Assembly: GCF_003326755.1 (NCBI RefSeq)
Contig: NZ_JPWH01000032.1
Coordinates: forward strand, 1-50,077
Length of the DNA stretch: 50,077 nucleotides
Reading direction: 5' to 3'
DNA from: Thalassospira profundimaris
GTDB taxonomy: Bacteria > Pseudomonadota > Alphaproteobacteria > Rhodospirillales > Thalassospiraceae
The position numbers and the translations under genes were made by a program. Numbering within the stretch: the stretch's first letter is position 1; the number at the start of each line of letters is the position of its first letter. The notes beneath the pieces were generated by a model, which had not been told where the DNA came from, did not search any database, and worked only from the letters and a program-made list of their open reading frames with translations. This document shows, one piece after another, positions 1 to 7,405 of the stretch.

Positions 1-44
1 TGCAAAATAGCCAAATCGAAAAGTGAGGCGACCTTATCGGACAT
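1..44 (-). CDS. 5' end of an unidentified gene, cut by the window edge
   Basis: An ATG at 44-42 on the minus strand opens a frame that runs off the window (MSDKVASLFDLAIL). It lies downstream of folE but beyond folE's terminator, so it would be a separate transcription unit. Fourteen residues are too few to name a family, the SD is weak, and a competing ATG about 26 bases upstream opens another frame. It is reported only because the edge probably cuts a gene here. Confidence 0.3.
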   Translation of the reverse strand, partial: MSDKVASLFDLAIL

Positions 45-115
45 CGATTGGCACCGTCAGCCAGTACCATGTCAGAGCAGGAGGACCATCCTCTGACGAA
101 ATGGGAATATGACGC

Positions 116-144
116 AAAAGGGCCGCATCAACGCGATGCGGCCC
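116..144 (-). terminator. Intrinsic terminator of folE
   Basis: A perfect 10-bp stem (GGGCCGCATC / GATGCGGCCC) with a 5-base loop lies 26 bases after the folE stop codon. Read on the minus strand it is followed by TTTT, as expected for a Rho-independent terminator. Confidence 0.8.
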
Positions 145-170
145 GCGAAAAACATTTCCCTGACAGAAAT

Positions 171-761
171 TTATTTACCGATCATGGAGAAAAATTCACG
201 ACGCGTATCAGGGTCATCCCGGAAAGAACCAAGCATACGGCTTGTGACCATCGAGACACCGGTTTTGTGAACCCCGCGCGTGCTCATGCACTGGTGATTG
301 GCATCAATAACAACAGCAACACCCAGGGGATCAAGCTCTTCCTGAATGGTGTTGGCGATTTGCGAGGTCATTTTTTCCTGGATTTGCAAACGCTTGGCAT
401 AAACCTCGACCACACGGGCCAGTTTGGAAATACCGACAACACGCTTGCGCGGCAGATAGGCAACATGGGCAACCCCAATAATCGGCACCATGTGATGTTC
501 GCAATAGGATTCAACGCGAATGTCGCGCAACAGGACAATTTCGTCATAGCCGTCGGTTTCTTCAAAGGTACGGCGTAATATTTCCGCCGGATCCTGCTGA
601 TAACCGGCAAAAAACTCGCCATAAGAGCGTACAACACGATCAGGCGTTCCCAGCAAACCTTCACGCTCCGGGTCATCTCCCGCCCAGCGCAGCAATGTCC
701 TTACCGCTTCTTCAGCCTCTTCACGGCTGGGGCGGTTCACTGCCGTTTCCTCATTGCACAT
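171..761 (-). CDS. folE: GTP cyclohydrolase I
   Basis: A 196-residue cytoplasmic enzyme that converts GTP to 7,8-dihydroneopterin triphosphate, the first step of tetrahydrofolate synthesis. The zinc ligands of the type IA enzyme are visible: YCEHHMVP in the middle and [11 protein letters not shown] near the C-terminus. The C-terminal [11 protein letters not shown] segment is also typical. Length fits the family's short form. The ATG at 761 follows AGAGGAACAAAT, a good SD. It is the 3' member of a minus-strand block below apaG (72-base gap) and ends at its own terminator. Confidence 0.96.
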   Translation of the reverse strand: MCNEETAVNRPSREEAEEAVRTLLRWAGDDPEREGLLGTPDRVVRSYGEFFAGYQQDPAEILRRTFEETDGYDEIVLLRDIRVESYCEHHMVPIIGVAHVAYLPRKRVVGISKLARVVEVYAKRLQIQEKMTSQIANTIQEELDPLGVAVVIDANHQCMSTRGVHKTGVSMVTSRMLGSFRDDPDTRREFFSMIGK

Positions 762-833
762 ATTTGTTCCTCTTTATCTGTCCTGAACGGTTCTTTGCAC
801 CTGACCCTGGCAAAGGTTCCCTGTCTTTTTCAA

Positions 834-1226
834 TCAGTTCAATGTCACGCTACTGTGCGGACTATCAAGTGAGAAAGCCGGAATTTCAATGTTAAACTGG
901 TTTCCATCGCCGTCCTCCATCACATAATGCCCCACCATAAAACCACCTGGCGTCGAGAGCGGCGCACCGCTGGTATATTTGAAACTTTCCCCCGCCTCGA
1001 TCACCGGCTGTTCGCCCACGACACCCTCACCATCGACGATTTGGGTCGTCCCGCGTGAATCGGTAATTTTCCAGTGTCGGCGCAGCAATTTTACCGCACG
1101 ACTTCCCAAATTCTCGATCAGAACACGATAGGCCCAGACAAAACGATGCCGATCCGGGTCTGACTGTTCATCAAGAAAGCTCGGTGTCACCGACACTCTG
1201 ATGTTATGTGTTACAGCCTTGTACAT
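834..1226 (-). CDS. apaG: ApaG family protein
   Basis: A 130-residue ApaG (DUF525) protein with a single Ig-like beta-sandwich domain. Recognisable landmarks are RFVWAYRVLIENLG, KLLRRHWKITDS and the C-terminal GGFMVGHYVMEDGDG, which carries the family's conserved glycine-rich turn. The family has been linked to Co2+/Mg2+ homeostasis, and the same fold occurs in F-box and PolDIP2 proteins, but its biochemical role is not settled. The start follows GGAG about 6 bases upstream. It probably shares a transcript with folE. Confidence 0.93.
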   Translation of the reverse strand: MYKAVTHNIRVSVTPSFLDEQSDPDRHRFVWAYRVLIENLGSRAVKLLRRHWKITDSRGTTQIVDGEGVVGEQPVIEAGESFKYTSGAPLSTPGGFMVGHYVMEDGDGNQFNIEIPAFSLDSPHSSVTLN

Positions 1227-1354
1227 TCAGAACTCCAGACCGGATCACCCCGCAAAACGGATAATCCGGTTTTCCATTTTTCAGCATTTAGACAGTCACG
1301 GTTCAAATCGCTACCTTTCTAAACGCAAAGCGTCCAATATTTGTGCCATAAATC

Positions 1355-1388
1355 CTTAAAAAAGAAACGGCCCGCACATGGCGGGCCG
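1355..1388 (-). terminator. Intrinsic terminator of metZ
   Basis: An 8-bp GC stem (CGGCCCGC / GCGGGCCG, loop of 5) lies about 30 bases after the metZ stop and is followed on the minus strand by TTTCTTTTTT. It separates metZ from apaG-folE. Confidence 0.85.
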
Positions 1389-1418
1389 AATGGATACCCT
1401 GTCAGGTTGTGCAATAGA

Positions 1419-2621
1419 CTATACGTTCAACGCCGCGAACAGATCTTCTTTCAGATCATCAATATCTTCCAGCCCGACAGAAAGACGCAACATGCCCTCG
1501 GTAATGCCCATTGTCACCTTGTCTTCGGCCGGAACACGCTGGTGCGTTGTCGTCCAGGGATGGGTGGCAAGGCTTTTGGCATCGCCAAGATTGTTGGAAA
1601 TATCAATAAGCTGAAGATTGTCGAGCAATGAAAAGGCAGCCGCTTTACCCCCGGCCAGTTCCAGTGCGATCAACCCGCCGCCACGTCCCGACATCTGCTT
1701 CATCGCCAGTTCATGCTGCGGATGGCTGGCAAGACCCGGATAGATCACATTGGAAATCTGCGGCTGTTCGGACAGGAAATTTGCCAGTTCTGTCGCATTG
1801 CGAATATGGGCATCCACGCGCAGGCTCAGGGTTTCAAGTCCCTTCAGCAAGGTCCAGGCATTAAACGGGCTCATGCTCGGCCCGGTATGACGCAAAAACT
1901 GGGTTAAATGGTTATCGTGCCATTCCTTGTCGTTAAACAGGATCGCCCCGCCCAGACACCGGCCCTGACCATCGATATGCTTGGTCGCCGAATAGACAAC
2001 CACATCGGCACCGAGCTCAAACGGATGCTGCAAAATCGGTGTTGCAAAAACGTTATCGACAACAACCCTGGCACCGGCCTTGTGGGCCAGTTCGGAAACA
2101 AAGGCAATGTCGATCACTTCCAGTGTCGGATTGGACGGGGTTTCAAGAAAAACCGCATCGGCCGGTTTGGACAGCGCCTTTTCCCAGGCAGCATGGTCCG
2201 TGCCATCAACCAGTTCGGTTTCAACGCCAAAACGCGGCAACAGGGTGGTGAGAATAAATTCGCAAGAGCCAAAAAGGGCGCGTGAGCCCACAACACGCCC
2301 GCCTGCCTTGGTGCAGGCGGCCAGCGCATTCCAGACCGCCGACATGCCCGATGCGGTGGCGCGACAATGTTCTGCCCCTTCGAGCAGGGCAAGGCGTTCC
2401 TCGAACATGGCAACGGTGGGGTTGGCAAAACGCGAATAGACAAAACGTTCCGGCCCACTGCCATCAAACGAGGCTTCCGCCTCGGCAGCACTGTCATAGA
2501 CATAGCCGGAATTCATGAAAATGGCTTCGGACGTTTCGTTAAAACCGCTGCGTTTGGTGCCACCGCGCACGGAACGGGTGGCAGGGCGCCATGTATCGGA
2601 AGCCTTTTTGTCGGTCGTCAT
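1419..2621 (-). CDS. metZ: O-succinylhomoserine sulfhydrylase
   Basis: A PLP-dependent Cys/Met-metabolism enzyme of 400 residues that makes homocysteine from O-succinylhomoserine and sulfide. The PLP lysine lies in VVYSATKHIDGQGR, a MetZ-type signature. RFVYSRFANPT and the N-terminal TRSVRGGT are also typical. An open frame extends 21 codons upstream, but the ATG at 2621 is preferred because AGGAG sits 8 bases before it, and because the longer version would run into the leader RNA terminator. Control is by the SAM-II leader at 2664-2800, consistent with a methionine-pathway gene. Confidence 0.94.
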   Translation of the reverse strand: MTTDKKASDTWRPATRSVRGGTKRSGFNETSEAIFMNSGYVYDSAAEAEASFDGSGPERFVYSRFANPTVAMFEERLALLEGAEHCRATASGMSAVWNALAACTKAGGRVVGSRALFGSCEFILTTLLPRFGVETELVDGTDHAAWEKALSKPADAVFLETPSNPTLEVIDIAFVSELAHKAGARVVVDNVFATPILQHPFELGADVVVYSATKHIDGQGRCLGGAILFNDKEWHDNHLTQFLRHTGPSMSPFNAWTLLKGLETLSLRVDAHIRNATELANFLSEQPQISNVIYPGLASHPQHELAMKQMSGRGGGLIALELAGGKAAAFSLLDNLQLIDISNNLGDAKSLATHPWTTTHQRVPAEDKVTMGITEGMLRLSVGLEDIDDLKEDLFAALNV

Positions 2622-2663
2622 CGTCTTGCTCCTGTGCCCGGCTGCGTTGCGTAAACCGGGCAT

Positions 2664-2696
2664 AAAAAAACCCGACCGGCACATGATCAGGTCAGG
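2664..2696 (-). terminator. Leader terminator between SAM-II aptamer and metZ
   Basis: CCTGACC (2696-2690) pairs with GGTCGGG (2677-2671), with one U-G pair and a 12-base loop, followed by seven T residues. It lies between the riboswitch and metZ, so it can act as an attenuator. Its 5' arm contains the stop codon of the five-codon frame at 2692-2709. Confidence 0.75.
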
Positions 2697-2709
2697 GGGG
2701 CGATGCCAT
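2692..2709 (-). CDS. Five-codon leader open frame (MASPP) after the SAM-II aptamer
   Basis: ATG GCA TCG CCC CCC TGA begins 5 bases after GAGG (2718-2715), the purine-rich element that ends the SAM-II consensus. In SAM-II riboswitches this element is normally the ribosome-binding site masked by ligand. Here the start codon it serves is not metZ, which has its own AGGAG 90 bases further on, but this mini-frame. The stop codon lies in the 5' arm of the leader terminator. That the frame is translated is an inference. Confidence 0.45.
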   Translation of the reverse strand: MASPP

Positions 2710-2712
2710 CCT

Positions 2713-2766
2713 GTCCTCTTTAGCGGTTTTTAACGTGGCCGCAAGCCGGTCAACAAATCCCACGCG
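2713..2766 (-). ncRNA. SAM-II riboswitch (metA/SAM_alpha type)
   Basis: The minus-strand RNA carries the SAM-II consensus blocks in order: GGATTTG, then CCGGCTTGCGGCCACGTTAA, then CCGCTAAAGAGG. P1 is CGTGG (2764-2760) with CCACG, and the downstream GCTAAAGAGG supplies the pseudoknot strand and a masked SD. The class is known from Alphaproteobacteria before metA, metX and metZ, where it senses S-adenosylmethionine. The predicted transcription start falls directly at P1. Confidence 0.9.
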
Positions 2767-2771
2767 CAGGC

Positions 2772-2800
2772 AGACTACGCCCGACACTTGCCAACGTCAA
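2772..2800 (-). promoter_or_regulatory. Sigma-70 promoter of the metZ leader
   Basis: TTGACG (2800-2795), a 17-base spacer and TAGTCT (2777-2772) on the minus strand. The expected start is at about 2765, where P1 of the SAM-II aptamer begins, so the promoter and riboswitch positions support each other. Confidence 0.75.
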
Positions 2801-3133
2801 GACATCGGCAGGCGGAAAACCGCCCCAAAATACCCTTTGTTCGTTCAAGATCCTTTTTTTAAAGAACATTTTTATGGCATCGCGCCTGCCCGTAATGGCC
2901 GGGTCGACCAAGGGCCAAAACGCGATAATCCCCCTTCCATGCCCGAACAAAACCGCAAGTTTTCTTCACGCAATGGTGAAAGCAGTTCATGTGCCAAAGG
3001 GCAAATAAGGTTCTATTGTCAGAAAGATACGTGAGATGTTGTGAGACGGCTTTGCAACACACATCCTCAATATTGACGGCACATATCACCCCTGCCGAAC
3101 GTTACATAATCAGAACCACCAACGAGCGCCTTG
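2801..3133. other. Intergenic region between metZ promoter and TVP38 gene
   Basis: This stretch separates two divergent units. I see no convincing small gene. It has AT-rich patches (around 2850-2875 and 3000-3070) that could carry the promoter of the plus-strand gene at 3134, but no clear -35/-10 pair. Confidence 0.5.
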
Positions 3134-3928
3134 ATGACAGCCAGTAACCGGCCCTTTTCAAACCGCACACCGCACAAAGGACGCCCTGCGGACACAGCGG
3201 AACGCGGATCATCGCGTTTTGCGCTGCACCGTCTGGTTCCGATCGGGGTTTTGATTGCCGGTCTGGTCATAGCCTATTGCCTGGGGGCAACCGATTTTCT
3301 GTCTTTTAAAACCCTGCATGTTCATCGCGACGAACTGGAAGGCCTGGTGGCGCAAAACCCGGTTTTAAGCGTTGCGGTCTTTATGCTGATTTATATTGTT
3401 GTTGTTGCCCTGTCGCTGCCTGCCGGGTCGATCCTGACAATTGTAGGCGGTTTTCTGTTCGGAGTGACAGCCGGCACCCTTTATGTTGTCACGGCCGCAA
3501 CCCTTGGCGCGTTGATCGTTTATCTGGCCGCGCGATATGCGTTTTATGACTATATGCGCGCCAAAGCGGGAAATGCCCTTCGCAAAATGCAGGATGGCTT
3601 TGCCGAGGATGCCCTGTCCTATCTGATGGTGTTGCGCCTGGTCCCGCTTTTTCCGTTTTGGCTGGTTAATCTGGTCCCTGCTTTGCTGGGTGTAAAAATT
3701 CGCGCCTTTTTACTAGGCACGCTGATTGGCATTATCCCCGGTACATTTGTGTATGTGTCGATTGGCGATGGTTTGGGCGCGCTATTTGACCAGGGCAAAA
3801 CACCGGATTTTGGCATTATCTTTGATCCGCGCATTTTAACCCCGATCATCGGGCTGGCGATATTGGCCCTGATCCCGGTTGCTTATAAAAAATACCGCAA
3901 ACACAAGGCCGGAAGCCCGACATCATGA
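3134..3928 (+). CDS. TVP38/TMEM64 family (VTT domain) membrane protein
   Basis: A 264-residue inner-membrane protein. After a basic N-terminus comes a membrane helix (LVPIGVLIAGLVIAYCLGA), then the VTT/SNARE-associated core with SLPAGSILTIVGGFLFG, a conserved glycine-rich re-entrant segment, and FWLVNLVPALLGVK. The C-terminus ends in a basic tail. VTT proteins are relatives of DedA and are proposed to act in lipid or small-molecule transport; the substrate is unknown. An in-frame TTG directly precedes the ATG chosen. The stop overlaps the start of the next gene (ATGA), so the two are very probably translated together. Confidence 0.88.
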   Translation: MTASNRPFSNRTPHKGRPADTAERGSSRFALHRLVPIGVLIAGLVIAYCLGATDFLSFKTLHVHRDELEGLVAQNPVLSVAVFMLIYIVVVALSLPAGSILTIVGGFLFGVTAGTLYVVTAATLGALIVYLAARYAFYDYMRAKAGNALRKMQDGFAEDALSYLMVLRLVPLFPFWLVNLVPALLGVKIRAFLLGTLIGIIPGTFVYVSIGDGLGALFDQGKTPDFGIIFDPRILTPIIGLAILALIPVAYKKYRKHKAGSPTS

Positions 3929-5352
3929 CCAGCCATATTGACACCGACATTTGCATTATTGGTGGCGGATCGGCCGGGTTGTCTGTCGCGGCGGGGGCGG
4001 TGCAGATGGGCGCGCGCGTGGTTCTGGTTGAAAAGGGCCGCATGGGCGGCGACTGTCTTAATACCGGCTGTGTGCCCTCCAAGGCCTTGCTGGCCGCGGC
4101 ACATCATGCCCATGCCATCACCCGCAGCCCCGAATTTGGCCTGCATACCAGCCCGCCCGACATTGATTTTGCCGCTGTGATGGCGCATGTGCGCGATGTG
4201 ATTGCCGGTATTGCGCCCCATGACTCCGTCGAACGGTTTGAACGGCTGGGCTGCACCGTCATCAACGATCAGGCGCGCTTTACCGGCCCCAAAACTCTTG
4301 TTGCCGGGGGCACAACCGTGCGGGCGAAACGTTTTGTCATTGCCACAGGGTCACACGCCGCTATCCCGCCCATACCGGGGCTTCTGGATGTGCCGTTTCT
4401 GACCAATGAAACCATTTTTGACAATAATACCCGCCCCCGACACCTGATTATTGTCGGCGGCGGGCCGATTGGCATCGAAATGGCACAGGCCCATAAAAGA
4501 CTGGGTGCCCGTGTGACCGTGACCGAACAGGGCCGGATCCTGCCCAAAGATGACCCGGAACTGGTGGCGATCGCCCGCCAGACGCTGGAAAATGAGGGCG
4601 TCAGCCTGTATGAAAACGCAATGGCAAAGCAGGTGGTGCGACATGGTACGGATTACCGCCTGACCATGATGCACAAGGGCGCGGAACTGACCCTTGAAGG
4701 CAGCCACCTGCTGATTGCCACCGGCCGCCACGCCAATATCGAGGATTTGGGCCTGGACGAGGCCGGGGTGGCGTGTCGCAATGGGGCAATACAGGTAGAT
4801 GCCCGCCTGCGCACCAGCAACAAGCGCATTTTTGCCATTGGCGATGTCACGGGCGGCCTGCAATTTACCCATATGGCGTCCTATGATGCGGGCATTGTCA
4901 TCCGCAATGCCCTGTTTCGCCTGCCTGCCAAAGTCAATTACCGCGCCGTACCGTGGGTGACATATATGGACCCGGAAATTGCCCAGGTCGGCCTGAACGA
5001 GGATGCCGCACGCAAAGCGCATGGCAATTGCATTCGCACCGCAAGCTGGCATTACGCGGACAATGACCGTGCCCGGACCGAACGGCGCACCGACGGACTG
5101 ATCAAAATCGTCACCACCTCGTCCGGGCGCATTCTGGGGGCTGGCATTGCCGGGCCACAGGCAGGCGAACTGATTGGCCTGTGGTCGCTGGCGATTGACC
5201 GGAAACTGAAAATTGGTGCCGTGGCGGGCCATATTGCGCCCTACCCCACGCTGGGCGAAATTTCCAAGCGGGTGGCCGGGGCCTGGTACACGCCCAGCCT
5301 TTTTAGCAAAAAAACCCGTAAAATTGTGCGGTTCTTGCTGGCTTTGGGATAA
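3925..5352 (+). CDS. FAD-dependent disulfide oxidoreductase (mercuric reductase/LPD-like)
   Basis: A 475-residue flavoprotein of the pyridine nucleotide-disulfide oxidoreductase class I family. The N-terminal FAD motif is DICIIGGGSAGLSVAAGA, the redox-active disulfide is GGDCLNTGCVPSK, and the NAD(P) fold is LIIVGGGPIGIEMAQ. FAIGDVTGG contacts FAD, and the C-terminal dimer domain contains HIAPYPTLGEI. Many such proteins are annotated as mercuric reductase, but it has no N-terminal HMA domain and no C-terminal vicinal cysteine pair (it ends FLLALG), so that name is not supported. It overlaps the VTT membrane protein by 4 bases, a pairing that suggests a shared membrane-associated redox job. 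Substrate unknown. Confidence 0.88.
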   Translation: MTSHIDTDICIIGGGSAGLSVAAGAVQMGARVVLVEKGRMGGDCLNTGCVPSKALLAAAHHAHAITRSPEFGLHTSPPDIDFAAVMAHVRDVIAGIAPHDSVERFERLGCTVINDQARFTGPKTLVAGGTTVRAKRFVIATGSHAAIPPIPGLLDVPFLTNETIFDNNTRPRHLIIVGGGPIGIEMAQAHKRLGARVTVTEQGRILPKDDPELVAIARQTLENEGVSLYENAMAKQVVRHGTDYRLTMMHKGAELTLEGSHLLIATGRHANIEDLGLDEAGVACRNGAIQVDARLRTSNKRIFAIGDVTGGLQFTHMASYDAGIVIRNALFRLPAKVNYRAVPWVTYMDPEIAQVGLNEDAARKAHGNCIRTASWHYADNDRARTERRTDGLIKIVTTSSGRILGAGIAGPQAGELIGLWSLAIDRKLKIGAVAGHIAPYPTLGEISKRVAGAWYTPSLFSKKTRKIVRFLLALG

Positions 5353-5443
5353 ACTGACAATTCCCGGTTTGCACCGGCAAACACGAACATGCAGCATGGT
5401 ACGGCACATCGCGCCCCCACCGCCCACAACATGAAGCCGCCCT

Positions 5444-7033
5444 ATGGACAGACCACATCTTCGTCTCCCCCCCTGGACCAAGTCGCTTTCGGCCCGGTTG
5501 CTGTTTTTGACGGTCGGTTTTGTGATGCTGGCCGAAATCTTCGTTTTTGCCCCGTCAGTCGCGCGCTTTCGTATTGACTGGCTGCGCGCCCATCTTGATT
5601 CGGCCTATCTGGCCGCCCTGGCGCTGGAAGCCACCCCCGACCTGATGGTGTCAAAGGACCTGGCCCGCGAATTACTGTCCAATGCCGGTGTCGAGGCGGT
5701 TGTCCTGCGTCGCGATGACCGCAAATTGCTGCTGCAACGTGACGATATGCCCGAAAAAGTCGATCACAATGTCGATCTCGGGCAGTTTTCCTTCGCCTCA
5801 GCCATCTCGGAAGCATTTGAAACCCTGATCCAGCCCAAAGACCGCATGTTGCGCGTGATGGGCATGCCGTCAATGGCACCGAATTTCAAAATTGAAATTC
5901 TGGTCCATGAAAGCAAACTGGCCCACGAAATGTACGAATTTGGCTGGCGGGTGCTGGGGCTGTCACTGGTGATTTCGTTTTGCACCGCTGCCCTGGTTTA
6001 TTTTGCCCTGAACCTGTTGCTGGTCCGGCCCATGCGGCGCTTTACCCGTGAAATGATCCGGTTTCGCCGCAACCCGCAGGATAACGCCAACATCATCGTG
6101 CCCGACCAGCGCGAGGACGAAATCGGCATCGCCCAGCAGGAACTGGCCAATATGCAGCATGACTTGCAGGCCATGCTCAATCAGCGTCGCCGTCTTGCCG
6201 CCCTCGGCACGGCCGCGACCAAAATCAGCCATGATTTGCGCAATGCCCTTGCCACCTCGATGCTGATGACCGAACGCCTTGCCAGCAGCGAGGACAAAGA
6301 GGTCCGCGCCGTACTGCCACGCCTGCTCGCATCAATGGAGCGTGCGGTTTACATCAGCGAACAAACCCTGTCCTATGCCCGTGAAGCCCCGCCGGTACTT
6401 GATATTGCGCGTTTTACCCTGCGCGAACTGTTTGAAGAATGTAGCGAAACCATTCTGGAACAGATTGCCACCGAAAATCCTCCCCACCTTGAGGAGTCCG
6501 ATCTCGCTGCCCGGCCCGTTGCCATGCCGGATTCTTCACGACACACACGTGATGTCACCCTTGATATTGCCGACGAACTGGTGATCGAGGCCGACTATGA
6601 CCAGCTTTTGCGGGTTTTTGGCAACCTGGTCCGCAACGCGTTCGAGGCAGGGGCCAGCCATGTGACGGTACAGGCAACCCGTTGCGACAGTGGAGAACTG
6701 ACACATAGTGCGGATATGGCCGGACCGCTTGATCTGGCAACACCATCCGCAGGCAACGATGACCTGGACGATATGTTGCCGCACCAACACCGTCAGACCA
6801 TTCAGATTCTGATCACCGATAACGGACCCGGCCTGCCGGAAAAAACCATCAAGAACCTGTTTGTCCCCTTTGCCGGCACCGCACGCCAGGGCGGTACCGG
6901 GCTTGGCCTTGCCATTGCCCGCGAATTGATGATGGCACATGGCGGCACGCTTCGCCTGCGCGCCTCCGGACCGGACGGAACAACCTTTGCCGCGATCCTG
7001 CCGGTCAATGCCGCCATCGCCCATCCGGAATGA
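5444..7033 (+). CDS. Membrane sensor histidine kinase (orphan)
   Basis: A 529-residue kinase with TM helices at about residues 18-38 and 170-194, and a periplasmic loop of about 130 residues between them with no family I recognise. A HAMP-like linker (PMRRFTREMIRFRR) follows. The H-box is KISHDLRNALATS with His263; the usual E after His is D. The ATP-binding domain has an N-box (GNLVRNAFEAG), ITDNGPGLPE and GGTGLGLAIARELM. A long insertion (about residues 410-450) lies inside the catalytic domain. No response regulator is adjacent. It is 91 bases after the oxidoreductase gene and may be co-transcribed with it. Confidence 0.9.
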   Translation: MDRPHLRLPPWTKSLSARLLFLTVGFVMLAEIFVFAPSVARFRIDWLRAHLDSAYLAALALEATPDLMVSKDLARELLSNAGVEAVVLRRDDRKLLLQRDDMPEKVDHNVDLGQFSFASAISEAFETLIQPKDRMLRVMGMPSMAPNFKIEILVHESKLAHEMYEFGWRVLGLSLVISFCTAALVYFALNLLLVRPMRRFTREMIRFRRNPQDNANIIVPDQREDEIGIAQQELANMQHDLQAMLNQRRRLAALGTAATKISHDLRNALATSMLMTERLASSEDKEVRAVLPRLLASMERAVYISEQTLSYAREAPPVLDIARFTLRELFEECSETILEQIATENPPHLEESDLAARPVAMPDSSRHTRDVTLDIADELVIEADYDQLLRVFGNLVRNAFEAGASHVTVQATRCDSGELTHSADMAGPLDLATPSAGNDDLDDMLPHQHRQTIQILITDNGPGLPEKTIKNLFVPFAGTARQGGTGLGLAIARELMMAHGGTLRLRASGPDGTTFAAILPVNAAIAHPE

Positions 7034-7284
7034 CAGTCGCAGAGTTATAGTTTCTACCTATCAAAAATAACATTTTATTCGATTTAACCAACAGAAGCGC
7101 CTTTGGCATAGTTGTTTTCAGGCGATGCCGGGCTTTATCCCGAACCCCGATCCGCTCCTGACCCTGGGCCTGGTGTCGCCTTTTCTTCTTTTCGGACTTG
7201 CGAAAGACAAATCCGGTACTATTTCGAGAAAACAGGCCGCCACACAAAGTGGTCATGCCAATACAAAAAACCACAAAATCCTTA

Positions 7285-7334
7285 TACCAGCCCCCCAACT
7301 GGTAACGGTATCTGTCCACTCCCTTGCAGATACC
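7285..7334. other. Two consecutive perfect hairpins upstream of a terminator
   Basis: TACCAG/CTGGTA (7285-7290 with 7299-7304) and GGTATCTG/CAGATACC (7307-7314 with 7327-7334) lie directly before the bidirectional terminator at 7339. With that terminator they form a three-hairpin stretch in the kinase 3' UTR, or, on the other strand, beyond trkH. This could be a structured 3' UTR or a small RNA. No good promoter was found directly upstream. Confidence 0.45.
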
Positions 7335-7338
7335 CCGT

Positions 7339-7372
7339 AAAACCCCGTCCTCCCCCGACGGGGTTTTATTTT
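7339..7372. terminator. Bidirectional intrinsic terminator
   Basis: A perfect 11-bp stem (AAAACCCCGTC / GACGGGGTTTT) with a 7-base loop ends with T tracts on both strands. It sits between the convergent histidine kinase and trkH genes. Confidence 0.9.
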
Positions 7373-7405
7373 TCAAATATAGCAATATGATTTCACTATT
7401 TGAAA

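Noticed and set aside
3925..5352. Mercuric reductase (merA)
   Set aside because: The active-site disulfide is shared by the whole superfamily. The C-terminal vicinal cysteines and HMA domain are missing and there are no other mer genes.
4351..5481. A 376-codon minus-strand frame and a 432-codon plus-strand frame at 19125-20423
   Set aside because: Both are antisense to clear genes (the flavoprotein and the TonB receptor) and have no recognisable motifs.
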